Notes: generated from the sequence alone by a model not told the origin. Counted from the first letter of the stretch, positions 48,089 through 56,877 are shown. The stretch: DNA of 64,000 bases from Actinomycetota bacterium (GCA_021324045.1 JAJPJV010000001.1:124001-188000), one strand, 5' to 3'. Numbers and translations are program-made.

Positions 48089-48535
48089 TTACATCGCCTG
48101 CTGACAGGTGGGGCAGATGCCCCAAAACGTCACCTCGGCCTCGTCAAGCACGTAGCCGTGGGTTTCCGATGGAGTGAGGCAGGGACGAGCACCAACCGCG
48201 CAGTCGATGTCGGCAGTCGCTCCGCAGCGACGACAGACGACGTGGTGGTGGTTGTCTCCCACGCGCAACTCGTGGAGCGCAGCGCTCCCTGCTGGCTCGA
48301 TGCGTCGGACGATGCCTGCTTCGACGAAGGCGCTGAGCACGCTGTAGACGGTCTGAGGTGCGACCGCTCCGAGCTGCGCCCGGACGTCGTCGATGACGCG
48401 CTCGGCGTCCGCGTGGGGCCGGCGCGCCAAGGCCCGGAGTACCGCAAGGCGGGTTGCGGTGACTCTCAACCCTGCTGAGCGGATGAGCTGGCCGAGGTCG
48501 GCTTGGGTCGGACGACGAGCCCCCTGTTCCTCCAT
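48089..48535 (-). CDS. furA: FurA-type ferric uptake regulator family repressor
   Basis: This 148-residue Fur-family repressor has a winged helix (LRVTATRLAVLRALARRP, APQTVYSVLSAFVEAG) and metal-binding elements: the His-rich GDNHHHVVCRRCG, and the structural zinc pair CRRC with CPTC at the C-terminus. Directly upstream of katG, it should repress the operon and release it under peroxide stress. Translation begins at ATG 48535, about eight bases after a putative -10 box. Confidence 0.93.
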   Translation of the reverse strand: MEEQGARRPTQADLGQLIRSAGLRVTATRLAVLRALARRPHADAERVIDDVRAQLGAVAPQTVYSVLSAFVEAGIVRRIEPAGSAALHELRVGDNHHHVVCRRCGATADIDCAVGARPCLTPSETHGYVLDEAEVTFWGICPTCQQAM

Positions 48536-48579
48536 TGCAAGCCATGTTAGTTGAGATCTAAGATTAGAGTCAATCCTGA
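48536..48579 (-). promoter_or_regulatory. Putative furA promoter, leaderless, with shared 18-mer
   Basis: Reading on the minus strand, TTGACT (48573-48568) and TAACAT (48549-48544) are 18 bases apart, and the furA ATG follows eight bases after the -10, so the mRNA probably starts at or next to the start codon. The -35 lies inside GATTAGAGTCAATCCTGA (plus strand 48562-48579), which recurs with two mismatches at 50551-50568. FurA self-regulation here would fit the family. Confidence 0.55.
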
Positions 48580-48708
48580 AAAGATAAATTTCTTGATAAA
48601 GAGGGTTTCACGACAGTGACTCGGGCGGGTCGGCGGAGCCATGGCGGGGATCAGGCCATTTTCTGTTGCTGCACAGTGGCTTCACACCGGAGTCACAGGA
48701 GGTCGCTC

Positions 48709-49116
48709 GTGACGCCGTTGCACTGGGGCCGCCTTGTCGAGGCCGCCAGCTCGCCCGGATCGCAGCATCGGGCATCGAAACCGCGGTTGGTGGACAATGA
48801 AACGGTGCTCTACGACGACGGCAAGATTGTTTGCGACGATCGTTCGCTCGTCATCCGGACTTACTACCTCTGGGGGGCTGCGAAGACCATCCCGTATTCG
48901 GCAATCCGGAGCGTGACGAAGCGACCGCTCACAGGCGTCACCGGGAAGTGGCGCATCTGGGGATCCGGTGACTTCGTGCACTGGTGGAACCTCGACACCA
49001 AGCGGCCGAGCAAGAACACTGCGCTCATGATTGACCTCGGCAAGCGCGTGGTCCCGACGATCACCCCCGATGATCCCGATGCCGTCGAGCGGATCCTGAG
49101 CGAGCACATCGGGTGA
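48709..49116 (+). CDS. PH-like domain protein of unknown function
   Basis: GTG 48709 has AGGAGG (48697-48702) six bases upstream, giving 135 residues. The core (ETVLYDDGKIVCDDRSLVIR, YYLWGAAKTIPYSAIRSVTK, WNLDTKRPSKNTALMIDLG) looks like a bacterial PH-like beta barrel, closing with the helix DDPDAVERILSEHIG. No signal peptide or membrane helix is seen. The function is unknown. Confidence 0.72.
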   Translation: MTPLHWGRLVEAASSPGSQHRASKPRLVDNETVLYDDGKIVCDDRSLVIRTYYLWGAAKTIPYSAIRSVTKRPLTGVTGKWRIWGSGDFVHWWNLDTKRPSKNTALMIDLGKRVVPTITPDDPDAVERILSEHIG

Positions 49117-49305
49117 GTGTGCGCAACCCTCGTTCCTGGGAGGACGGAACGAACCCTGGGCGGCAGGGGTCCTTCGGGTACGGCCCGCCGCGCCGTGGCT
49201 TTGAACCGCGGAGCTGGCCGGCGCCAAGCGCTGGCCGCGTGGGGAGCGCTGCGAACGAAGCGATGGGCTCTGGGCAGGCACCGGCGAGCGCGCCTGCGCT
49301 CGCCT

Positions 49306-50544
49306 CTACGACGGTGTGTCAGGGGCTGGCGAGGGTCCCAGGGAGAGGCTCCTTGGTCGTAGCGGTGTCGGGTGCCGGTACTCCTCCAGGGCGTGAGCGA
49401 CCCATCCGGCGCTGCGAGCCACCGCGAAGATCGCCTGACCTGCCCCATCGGTCATGCCGCAGGTGTCGGCGAGGCTCCCGAGTGCGAAATCGATGTTGAC
49501 GTCGCCGAGCCTGCGGTTCTGCAGCTCAGCGACGAGATGCTGTGCAACCGCCACCCGTTCGGACCCGGGGTCGGCTGCGGCCAGGAGCGCCAGGAGCCGG
49601 TGGGCTCGACCGTCGCCGTGCGCGTAGACGGGGTGACCAACCCCGGGGATCTGCTCGTTGCGGCGGAGGTGCTCGCCCAGGACCGATGCGACCAGCTCTG
49701 GACGGCTGACGTTGCGGAGCAGTCGTTCGACGCCCAGCGACGCCCCGCCGTGCATGGGTCCTGCCAATACCCCGAGCCCGGTTGCCACCACGGCGTAGGG
49801 GTCGGCGCGCACCGAGGCGGCCACTCGTGCAGCCAGGGTCGAGGCAGCAAGCTCATGATCTGCGAGCAGCACCAAGGCTGCGTCCAAGACACGCAGGAGC
49901 CCCGGTGACGGTCGCCGGGCGGTCAACCTGGACCACAGCTTCGCCGCGATGGAAGGGGCCTCGGCTGGGGTGCCTCCAGCGGCTGGGGGCAGGGCGTCGA
50001 CCATGCCGGCGATGAGCCGCCGAGCGGTTGCGGTCACCGCTGCCTCGTCGAGATGGAACCGGAGCGGGTCAGTGGCGCCGAGGACGGCCACGGCAATTTG
50101 GATCCGATCGATGGGCAGCGTCCCGGGTGGCAGGTGAGCCTGTGCCGCTCTGGAGGCCTCGACCGCGGCCGGATGCGACTGCCAGAGGCCCGCGACGTCG
50201 TCAGGCTCCGGCCAAGTTCCCGACCAGAGCCACTCGGCGACCGTCTCGTAGGCGGTCGTTCCGGCGAGCGCGAGGGCGTCGCGGCCGCGGTAGTAGGGGC
50301 GGTCGCGGCCGAGCGTGGTGACGGCGGACGCGATGGCAAGCGTGGACGGCCCGATGCGAAGGCGGGGCTTGCCCTTGAGGGCGAGGCGCTCAACCTCTGC
50401 TGCGTACAGCAGACTGCGACGACGGCCGCCGCGGACCCGTCGGAGCAGACCCCGGCTGATGTAGGCATAGATCGTCTCGGGCTTGACCCCCAACCGCTCG
50501 GCCGCACCCGCGACATCGAGAAATTCCGGGGATCCCTGCTCCAC
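49306..50544 (-). CDS. Citrate synthase-family protein with N-terminal DNA-binding domain
   Basis: Starting at GTG 50544 the protein has 412 residues. The first 60 form a MerR/excisionase-like helix-turn-helix (LDVAGAAERLGVKPETIYAY, SRGLLRRV). The rest is a citrate synthase fold with the catalytic His segments ADHELAASTLAARV and GPMHGGASLG and the Asp segment GDVNIDFALGSLAD, plus GVGHPVYAHGD for oxaloacetate binding. It could be an enzyme, a metabolite-sensing regulator, or both. It is divergent from an HMGL-type synthase, and leaderless start signals overlap the shared intergenic region. An upstream TTG (50562) is a weaker start. Confidence 0.85.
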   Translation of the reverse strand: MEQGSPEFLDVAGAAERLGVKPETIYAYISRGLLRRVRGGRRRSLLYAAEVERLALKGKPRLRIGPSTLAIASAVTTLGRDRPYYRGRDALALAGTTAYETVAEWLWSGTWPEPDDVAGLWQSHPAAVEASRAAQAHLPPGTLPIDRIQIAVAVLGATDPLRFHLDEAAVTATARRLIAGMVDALPPAAGGTPAEAPSIAAKLWSRLTARRPSPGLLRVLDAALVLLADHELAASTLAARVAASVRADPYAVVATGLGVLAGPMHGGASLGVERLLRNVSRPELVASVLGEHLRRNEQIPGVGHPVYAHGDGRAHRLLALLAAADPGSERVAVAQHLVAELQNRRLGDVNIDFALGSLADTCGMTDGAGQAIFAVARSAGWVAHALEEYRHPTPLRPRSLSLGPSPAPDTPS

Positions 50545-50568
50545 ATTATTGATTATAGTCAATCTTGA
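50545..50568 (-). promoter_or_regulatory. -10 box and shared motif between divergent genes
   Basis: On the minus strand a perfect TATAAT (50557-50552) stands seven bases before the GTG at 50544, suggesting a leaderless mRNA for the citrate synthase-like gene. No -35 match is visible. The plus strand 50551-50568 (GATTATAGTCAATCTTGA) matches the furA upstream motif at 16 of 18 positions. An ATTGAT-TATA-GTCAAT near-palindrome spans the box and could be an operator. Confidence 0.5.
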
Positions 50569-50626
50569 TCATTCTCGATAGCCATGCAACGCTGGCATTG
50601 GAGTTCGAGCGGAAAGGAGCCAGCGC

Positions 50627-51883
50627 ATGGCACAGGTCCATTTCTTGGATGTCACCAACCGGGACGGGGCTCAGGCGGCGCGCACGGGCCTGTCGAAGTT
50701 CGCCAAGACGATGGTCAACTTCTACCTGGGGCGCCTGGGCGTGTCGCAGTCAGAGATCGGCTTCCCGTTCTTGTTCCACGAGGTCCCCTACATCCGCGCG
50801 CAGCTCGCCCTGGCCGAGGCGGGGGCGTTCGGTGAGCTTCGGCTGTCGGGATGGTGTCGAGGCGTCGTCGCGGACGTGGAGCGCTCTGCTCCTTTGGGGC
50901 TGTCCCACTACAACCTGTCGATCTCCACGTCCGACTACATGCTCCGCAACAAGTTCCGCGGCCGGCTGGACCGTGACCACGTGATCAGCGAGATGGCAGC
51001 TGCCGTGAAGCTGGCCAAGGAGGCCGGTGCGCTGACCGTGGGGGTCAACGCCGAGGACGGGTCCCGCACCGACGCCGGCTTCCTCGTCGAGTTCGCGTTG
51101 GCTGCCCGCGAGGCGGGCGCGAGCCGGGTGCGCTACTGCGACACCATCGGTGGGGAGACCCCCCAGCGGATCCGCCAACGCTTCGCCGAGCTCGCGCTCG
51201 CCGCCGGCCTGCCGGTGGAGACCCACTGCCACAACGACCTGGGGATGGCCGTGGCCAACTCGGTCTCCGGTGCGCTGGGTGACCTCGATGCCGGTCAGGA
51301 CGCCTGGGTCAACACTTGCATCAACGGCATCGGCGAGCGTGCGGGCAACGCCGATCTGGTCTCCACCATCTTGGCCTTCCGTTACGGATACGGCCTCGAG
51401 GACGCCGTTGCCGGCGGGGTGCGCGTCGCCGATCCGATCGATCTGAGCTGGGCTCGCCGATTCGCCCTGTGGGCGAGTTACGCACTGGGCCAACCGCTCC
51501 CGCCCACCCAAGTCGGCACGGGGAGCAACGCTTTCGCCCACGAATCGGGTATTCATGCCGATGGCGCCCTCAAGGACCATGGGAACTACGAGCTCTATGA
51601 CGAGCAGCTCCTCGGACCGTTCCCTTCGGACTGGCACGCCCGGTCCGGAAGGGTGGTGCTTACCGGAGAGTACGGAGGAAGAGCTGGCTTTTACCACGTC
51701 CTCGACGGCCTGGGTCTCGCTCCACCGGAGGGCGAGGACGAGCTCGCCTTCCGGCTGGTGCAGTTGTGCAACGCCATGACGGGTCGTCCCCTCACCGACG
51801 ACGAACTGGCGCTGATCGTCACCTACCCGCGCCAGCTGTCGCTCATGTTCCCCGGCTCTCTGCCCGCTGGCGAAGGGCCCTAA
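50627..51883 (+). CDS. HMGL-type acyltransferase (homocitrate/citramalate synthase-like)
   Basis: This 418-residue DRE-TIM metallolyase family enzyme starts behind AAAGGAG. The barrel opens with HFLDVTNRDGAQAARTG, has the metal ligands HCHNDLGMAVANS and INGIGERAGNADL, and keeps the C-terminal substrate-side stretch FAHESGIHADGALKDH, as in isopropylmalate, citramalate and homocitrate synthases. It would condense acetyl-CoA with a 2-oxo acid, but which one cannot be read off. It lacks the long regulatory C-terminal domain of LeuA. It is divergent from a citrate synthase-like gene. Confidence 0.85.
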   Translation: MAQVHFLDVTNRDGAQAARTGLSKFAKTMVNFYLGRLGVSQSEIGFPFLFHEVPYIRAQLALAEAGAFGELRLSGWCRGVVADVERSAPLGLSHYNLSISTSDYMLRNKFRGRLDRDHVISEMAAAVKLAKEAGALTVGVNAEDGSRTDAGFLVEFALAAREAGASRVRYCDTIGGETPQRIRQRFAELALAAGLPVETHCHNDLGMAVANSVSGALGDLDAGQDAWVNTCINGIGERAGNADLVSTILAFRYGYGLEDAVAGGVRVADPIDLSWARRFALWASYALGQPLPPTQVGTGSNAFAHESGIHADGALKDHGNYELYDEQLLGPFPSDWHARSGRVVLTGEYGGRAGFYHVLDGLGLAPPEGEDELAFRLVQLCNAMTGRPLTDDELALIVTYPRQLSLMFPGSLPAGEGP

Positions 51884-51895
51884 GATGCGGTGGGT

Positions 51896-52117
51896 ATGGC
51901 GGTCTACGAATACCGGTGTCGGGTTTGCGACACCCGCTTCGAGGCGCGGAGGCCGATGTCGGAGGCCCGCGCGCCGATCAACTGCCCGGAGGGCCATTCG
52001 GAGACGACCCGGCTGCTCTCGATCTTCGCGTCGCCGGCTATGGCTTCGCCGCGAGGCCAACGGGACGACGCCGTGGCCTTCAGTGGCTGCGGCGCCGGTT
52101 GCCGCTGCGTCTCATAG
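51896..52117 (+). CDS. FmdB-family zinc ribbon protein
   Basis: This 73-residue protein has the family start AVYEYRCRVCDTRFEARRPM, with CxxC near residues 8-11, followed by INCPEGHSETTRLLSIF, where a Cys and His supply the second knuckle. The tail SGCGAGCRCVS adds three more cysteines. FmdB-type proteins are putative regulators or metal carriers of unknown mechanism. It lies 12 bases after the HMGL gene, suggesting co-transcription. Confidence 0.82.
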   Translation: MAVYEYRCRVCDTRFEARRPMSEARAPINCPEGHSETTRLLSIFASPAMASPRGQRDDAVAFSGCGAGCRCVS

Positions 52118-52288
52118 GACGGCGATCGGCAGCGCAGCGGCGGTTCAGGAGCGGGGTGGCCGACCCCGGTGACCACTGATCGTCCGTGCGTCGAGACGGG
52201 CCCGGCAGAGCAGTCCATCCGAACTCGAAGCGGTGGCACCGAAATGGCACACTGGTTTTGATTGGACCGAGGGTCAGGAGCCTTCCAG

Positions 52289-53374
52289 ATGGCTGAGCCG
52301 ATCAGCGCGCCGATTTTGCGCCGTGCCGACTATCGCCTGAGCGAGGAAGAACAGGCGCTGGCGGAGGCGTTCTCGGCGTTCTTCGAGCGCTCGTGCCCGA
52401 GCGAGCGGGTCCGAGCTGCCGAGCCCTGGGGCTTCGATGCAGCGCTGTGGGCGGAGCTTGCCCCGATGCGTCCCGTCGCGATGGGGTTGCCCGAGTCGCT
52501 GGGCGGCGACGGCGCGGGCCTGGTCGAACTGGTCCTCGTCACCGAGCCCTTCGGTCGGAGCGTCGCACCCGTCCCGCTCGTGGAGGCCGCCGTCGCAGCC
52601 CGGCTGCTCGCAGCCGTTGCCACCGCTGCACCCGGCGGACCTGCGGATGCCTGGGTCAACCAGGTGATCGACGAGCACAAGGTGGTGACCTTGGCCCTCC
52701 AGCCCGGTGGGGGTCCGCAGCTGGTGCCGGCTGGCGCGGTTGCTGACGCGGTTGTCGGCCTGCTCGGCGACGAGCTCGTGCTCGGGGTGTGCCCTGCGGA
52801 ACGCGCAGCCCGTCGGCCTCGCAACCACGGCTTCGCCCCGATCGCCTGGTGCGACCTGAGCGATCCGGAGTGCTCCTTTCGCCCGCTGTGGTCGGGGCCC
52901 TCGGCGCGGGCCGCCTTCGAGCGAGCGGTGCGGGAATGGAAGCTCCTGATGGCCTCGGCGCTCATCGGGATGGCCCAGGCGACGCTCGACATCGGCGTGG
53001 AGCACGCCCGCTCCCGGGTTGCCTTCGGGGCACCGATCGGGAGCTTCCAGGCCGTCTCCCACGCCTTGGCCGATGTGGCGATGGCGGTGGAGACGGGGCG
53101 ACGCCTCGTCCGCAAGGGCGCGTGGTACGCGGCGCACGAGCCCGACGAAGACGTGCACCGCGTCCTGATGGCGTACCGCTACGCCACGCAGACGGCCATG
53201 ACCGCGGCGACGGTCGGGGTGCACGTGTTGGGGGGCGTGGGCTTCACCGTCGAGTCCGATCCCCAGCTGTACTTTCGCCGGGTGAAGGGCTGGACGCTCG
53301 TTGCCGGCGACCCCAAGGCGGCGTTGTCGGACATTGCCGATGCGCTCTTCGGCCCGGTGGCGATCGCGAAGTGA
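52289..53374 (+). CDS. Acyl-CoA dehydrogenase-family protein, probable non-catalytic subunit
   Basis: This 361-residue protein begins at ATG behind AGGAG (52276-52280). The N-terminal helical domain (DYRLSEEEQALAEAFSAFFE, RVRAAEPWGFDAALWAEL) and the C-terminal helices (GVEHARSRVAFGAPIGSFQA, VHVLGGVGFTVESD) match the family. The middle barrel is shortened, and the catalytic Glu region (typically GT...I near the end) is not seen. Together with the next gene it fits the heteromeric FadE pairs of actinobacterial steroid or branched-acyl degradation. A decayed copy lies at 25322. Confidence 0.85.
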   Translation: MAEPISAPILRRADYRLSEEEQALAEAFSAFFERSCPSERVRAAEPWGFDAALWAELAPMRPVAMGLPESLGGDGAGLVELVLVTEPFGRSVAPVPLVEAAVAARLLAAVATAAPGGPADAWVNQVIDEHKVVTLALQPGGGPQLVPAGAVADAVVGLLGDELVLGVCPAERAARRPRNHGFAPIAWCDLSDPECSFRPLWSGPSARAAFERAVREWKLLMASALIGMAQATLDIGVEHARSRVAFGAPIGSFQAVSHALADVAMAVETGRRLVRKGAWYAAHEPDEDVHRVLMAYRYATQTAMTAATVGVHVLGGVGFTVESDPQLYFRRVKGWTLVAGDPKAALSDIADALFGPVAIAK

Positions 53375-53458
53375 CCAGCCGACGGCGATGAGGGCAGGGC
53401 CGGCCCCGGACCACGGGCAGCCGCTGCGGGTGATCGGGCGAGCGAAAGGGAAGAGAAG

Positions 53459-54634
53459 ATGGATTTCGGCGTGATCGACCTCGACGAAGAGACCGTTGCC
53501 TTCTGGGCGGAGGTGCGAGCGTTCTGCCAGACCCATGTGACCAAGGAAGTCCTCGACGAGGAGTTCGAAACCGGGAGCGGGTTCAACGAAGGCCTCCACA
53601 AGGCTTTGGGAGCCCGAGGCTGGATCCTCCCGACCTGGCCCCGCCAAGAAGGCGGCGCCGGCGCCACCCCCTTGCAGGCGGCGATCCTCGACGCCGAGCT
53701 GCGCGCCGCGCATGCACCGCTCATCACCTTGGGCACGACGCGCAACGTTCTGCCCGCCGTGCTGCGTTGGGGCACCGACGAGCTGAAGAAGGCTGTGGTC
53801 CCTGGGGTGGCCTCGGGGGACGTGCGCTTCTGTTTGGGCTACACCGAGCCGGACTCAGGATCCGACATCGCCGCGGCCAAGACCCGAGCCGTGCGCGATG
53901 GCGACGAATGGGTCATCGACGGGCAGAAGATGTTCACCACGGGTGCGCAGAACTGCCAGTACTCGTTCCTGCTCACCCGGACGAATCCCGAGGCTCCCAA
54001 GCACAAGGGCCTCACGATGTTCCTCTGCCCACTGGAGCAAGCGGAGATTCGTCCCATCCGCACGCTCGGCGGCGAGCGGACGAACATGGTCTTTTACGAC
54101 GCCATCCGCGTTCCCGACCGCTACCGGTTGGGCCCGGTGGACCAGGGGTGGATGGTGCTGCTCGGTCCCCTCAACGCCGAGCATGCGATGCCCGAGGATA
54201 CCGATTCGGCGCCGCCCATCGACCAGCCCGGCGGGATGTACGGCTATTCCGCCGTGGAAGGGCTCGAGGTGGCGCTGGCGTGGGCTCGCAGCGCCGACCC
54301 CGATGGCAGGCGCCCGATCGACGACCCCTTGGTACGCGAGCGCCTGGCGCAGGCGGCCCTCGACATCGAGGTCGCGACGGTCTCTACCGGCCCCGCCGGG
54401 CGCGTGATCTCCTCGGAGATGGCGATCCGGGTCGCCGAAGACCTGATGGACCTGGTCGGCCCGCGCGCGCTGCTGCCCCGAGGGGAGGACGCAGCGATCG
54501 GGGAGGGGTGGCTCGAGTACCTCCACCGCTTCGCACAGGGCACCGCGACCTACGGCGGCACGACCGACATCTTCCGCAACATCATCGCCGAGCGGTTCCT
54601 GGGGTTGCCTCGTCAGGCTCCGAGGGCGGGCTGA
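53459..54634 (+). CDS. Acyl-CoA dehydrogenase, probable catalytic subunit
   Basis: This 391-residue flavoenzyme has the FAD/substrate segments GYTEPDSGSDIAAAKTRA, WVIDGQKMFTTGAQNCQY and a C-terminal YGGTTDIFRNIIAERFLGLP typical of the active subunit. The start follows a purine-rich stretch (GCGAAAGGGAAGAGAAG). It is 84 bases downstream of a second, shortened acyl-CoA dehydrogenase. Such pairs form alpha2beta2 heterotetramers that oxidise bulky acyl-CoA substrates in mycobacteria. The substrate here is unknown. Confidence 0.9.
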   Translation: MDFGVIDLDEETVAFWAEVRAFCQTHVTKEVLDEEFETGSGFNEGLHKALGARGWILPTWPRQEGGAGATPLQAAILDAELRAAHAPLITLGTTRNVLPAVLRWGTDELKKAVVPGVASGDVRFCLGYTEPDSGSDIAAAKTRAVRDGDEWVIDGQKMFTTGAQNCQYSFLLTRTNPEAPKHKGLTMFLCPLEQAEIRPIRTLGGERTNMVFYDAIRVPDRYRLGPVDQGWMVLLGPLNAEHAMPEDTDSAPPIDQPGGMYGYSAVEGLEVALAWARSADPDGRRPIDDPLVRERLAQAALDIEVATVSTGPAGRVISSEMAIRVAEDLMDLVGPRALLPRGEDAAIGEGWLEYLHRFAQGTATYGGTTDIFRNIIAERFLGLPRQAPRAG

Positions 54635-54692
54635 GCGGATCCAGCCACTCGCCGGCGACCGCTCGTCCCCCCGGGTCGTGCCCATTGGGCGC

Positions 54693-55163
54693 TCAGCCCA
54701 CCCTCACGAGCTCGGCACTGAGGTGCCGAGCCAACGGATGGCCCACGGCAGCCATCCTGAGCGAGTAGCGAAGGACGTCCCCGTCGATGTTGAGATCTCG
54801 TTCGATCACGGTCACCTCCTTCGCCGATGTGGCGCGTTGTACGGCCTTCGATCGCAGGCGAAACGACGACCCGTCGAACTCCCCCTCCGAGACTTCCACG
54901 ATGCCGGTCGGCTGCGCGACGACGATCTCCACCCAGTTCGGGCGCGCGAGGCGCCAGTAGCCGAGCTCTTCGTGCAGCGGCCGTCCATCGCCTGGGTCCG
55001 TGGTGGTCTGGCGGTAGACGAGGAAGGGCTTGCCCACATGGGAGAACTCGACGGTCTCGTCGTAGTCGAACCCCTCGATGGTCGGGTACTCGCCGTGCCC
55101 CCTCCCGGACCATCTTCCGACCAAGACGGCGATCGGTGCGATCGCTGGATGGGGACGCACCAT
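54693..55163 (-). CDS. Nitrobindin-type heme-binding beta-barrel (peroxynitrite isomerase-like)
   Basis: This 156-residue protein shows the nitrobindin pattern: [55 protein letters not shown] and [14 protein letters not shown]. The C-terminal His in [14 protein letters not shown] would be the axial heme ligand. Such ferric heme barrels convert peroxynitrite to nitrate in vitro. It is one of two barrels of this type in the cluster, with a cupin between them. Confidence 0.85.
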   Translation of the reverse strand: MVRPHPAIAPIAVLVGRWSGRGHGEYPTIEGFDYDETVEFSHVGKPFLVYRQTTTDPGDGRPLHEELGYWRLARPNWVEIVVAQPTGIVEVSEGEFDGSSFRLRSKAVQRATSAKEVTVIERDLNIDGDVLRYSLRMAAVGHPLARHLSAELVRVG

Positions 55164-55186
55164 GGGTTACGCGCCCACAGGGCGCC

Positions 55187-55738
55187 TCAGCCCGCGGGGT
55201 TGGCCTGGTACAAGGGGCCGGCGGTGATGGCCTTCCACGCGTCGGCATTGACCCGGAGCGCTTCTCGCGCCTCGTCGACGCGTTCTTTGGGATTGTCCGT
55301 GTAGATCACCGTGACGCTGTCGGCATCACGGAAGATCTCGAGGACCTCGACCCCTTCGGGCCCCGCGGTGTAGTAGTAGGGCGTGCCCGCGCGCACCGCG
55401 AAGCAATCGCCCGGGTACAACGTCTCTTCCCCCATGAAGCCCACGATGGATCCCGAGACGACGACGTAGAGGCTGTCGACGTCGTGCTTGTGGTGAAACA
55501 ACGGGAAGTTGGGCTTGAAGAAGAGATAGACGATCGACAAGCCCCCATGATCCCGTGGCTGGTGCACGAGGAGGCGACTGGTGGAGCATTGGGCGCTCGC
55601 CAAGATCGTTGCGATCTCGCGAACCTCGGTGTCGGCACCGAAGTCGCTCGTTGCGGCGCCGCTCTCGTGGAGCGGCGGGGCCTGCCCAGCGCGATAGATC
55701 CGAATCCCTCGTGTGGTGGTCTCCGATGCGGGTGACAT
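55187..55738 (-). CDS. Cupin-domain protein
   Basis: From the ATG at 55738, preceded by GGGGGA, the protein has 183 residues. The cupin core shows FPLFHHKHDVDSLYVVVSGS (two His and a possible acidic ligand), then YPGDCFAVRAGTPYYY with GVEVLEIF. Metal binding is likely and an enzymatic role possible, but no known dioxygenase pattern is evident. It shares its strand with the two nitrobindin-like genes on either side. An alternative start eight codons upstream exists. Confidence 0.78.
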   Translation of the reverse strand: MSPASETTTRGIRIYRAGQAPPLHESGAATSDFGADTEVREIATILASAQCSTSRLLVHQPRDHGGLSIVYLFFKPNFPLFHHKHDVDSLYVVVSGSIVGFMGEETLYPGDCFAVRAGTPYYYTAGPEGVEVLEIFRDADSVTVIYTDNPKERVDEAREALRVNADAWKAITAGPLYQANPAG

Positions 55739-55931
55739 TCGTTCCCCCTTCGTCTCATTCACGATCAGGAACTGGACCGTTCCCCGGCGGCGCCGTTCCA
55801 GCGGGATCCGTCGCGAGTCCCTCGAGGCAGGATCCTATGCGAGTGCTGCATGGTGCTCCCTCGGGGATCTTCCTCAGGGTGTGGCAGTGCGCGCTGACCC
55901 GGGACCCGAGCATAGAAGGGTCCGCAACCGT

Positions 55932-56495
55932 TCATCCGACAGCACGGCGCAGCCGGTTCCGATCGGTGTGGGCGAGCGTGCCGGGTACCCGAGCGTGCTC
56001 GATCATCGTGGTCTCGCCATAGGACCAGGACCCGTCGGCGTCGACGGTCACCGTCACCTCGTAGCTGCGGCTTCGAGCGGCGCGCGCCAGGAACGGATTG
56101 GAGAGGATCCCGAAGATCTCGGACCCGTGCTCTGCGGTCATCGTGAACTCGCGAGCGTCGGGATCGGCGACTCCGCCTACCAAGACGGCGGACCCGCGCG
56201 GAATGACGAAGCAGCGCATGACGGTGCGTTCGGCAGCGTCCCAGAGCCAGTAGCCGACCTCGGTATGGAAAGGGTTCTCCTCGTCGGCACGCCACGCCGC
56301 CATGCGGTAGTCCAGTCCGTAGAGGCACTGGGTGCCATTGGTGACCGGACCGAACGGCTTCATCGACGTTCGTTCGCGAAACGGCGTCTCGATCACCGCG
56401 TCCTTTTCGTTCGAGTACGACACGTCGATGCCCTCGTTGCCTTCCCACTCCCCGATGAGCGGGGCAAGTGGTCCCCATAGCGCCAAGTCGGTCAT
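55932..56495 (-). CDS. Heme-binding beta-barrel protein (nitrobindin-like)
   Basis: This 187-residue protein begins WGPLAPLIGEWEGNEGIDVS and carries NPFHTEVGYWLWDAAERTV and FVIPRGSAVLVGG, in a barrel-like repeat of the nitrobindin fold. It is more distant than the gene at 54693, with an Asp-rich insertion (ADPDAREFTMTAEHG). The exact ligand is unknown, and a fatty-acid-binding-like role is the alternative. Confidence 0.72.
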   Translation of the reverse strand: MTDLALWGPLAPLIGEWEGNEGIDVSYSNEKDAVIETPFRERTSMKPFGPVTNGTQCLYGLDYRMAAWRADEENPFHTEVGYWLWDAAERTVMRCFVIPRGSAVLVGGVADPDAREFTMTAEHGSEIFGILSNPFLARAARSRSYEVTVTVDADGSWSYGETTMIEHARVPGTLAHTDRNRLRRAVG

Positions 56496-56580
56496 GACCG
56501 GGGAGGCTATCGGCCGGCCTGGCGCACGACGCCGCGATGATCACCGCGGTGCGCCTCGTGGCCGACGGACGAAGGTGGCG

Positions 56581-56877
56581 ATGCGCCAGACTCTGTCCGT
56601 GCGCCTGGACATCTACGTCAAGCCGAGGGCGGCGGCGACTGCCGTCGGGGGCTTGTACGACGGCGCGCTCGTCGTTCGGGTGGTCGAACCTGCCGAGAGA
56701 GGGAAAGCAACAGCAGCTGCCCTTCGAGCAGTGGCCGAATCGTTGTCCATCCCTGCTTCCTCGGTCGTCCTCGTGCGCGGGGGGAAGAGCCCGCGAAAGA
56801 TCATCGATATCGAAGTCCGCGCTGACGATCGCTCGATCAAAGACCGCGTCGACGCGCTGTGCCGATCGATGCGGTGA
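56581..56877 (+). CDS. DUF167-family protein (YggU-like)
   Basis: This 98-residue protein has the family features LDIYVKPRAAATAVGG, VVRVVEPAERGKATAAALRA and VVLVRGGKSPRKIIDI, common to DUF167 proteins found across bacteria and eukaryotes. The function is unknown. It is divergent from the heme-barrel gene, with 85 bases between starts. The ATG was chosen because it gives the usual length. Confidence 0.85.
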   Translation: MRQTLSVRLDIYVKPRAAATAVGGLYDGALVVRVVEPAERGKATAAALRAVAESLSIPASSVVLVRGGKSPRKIIDIEVRADDRSIKDRVDALCRSMR

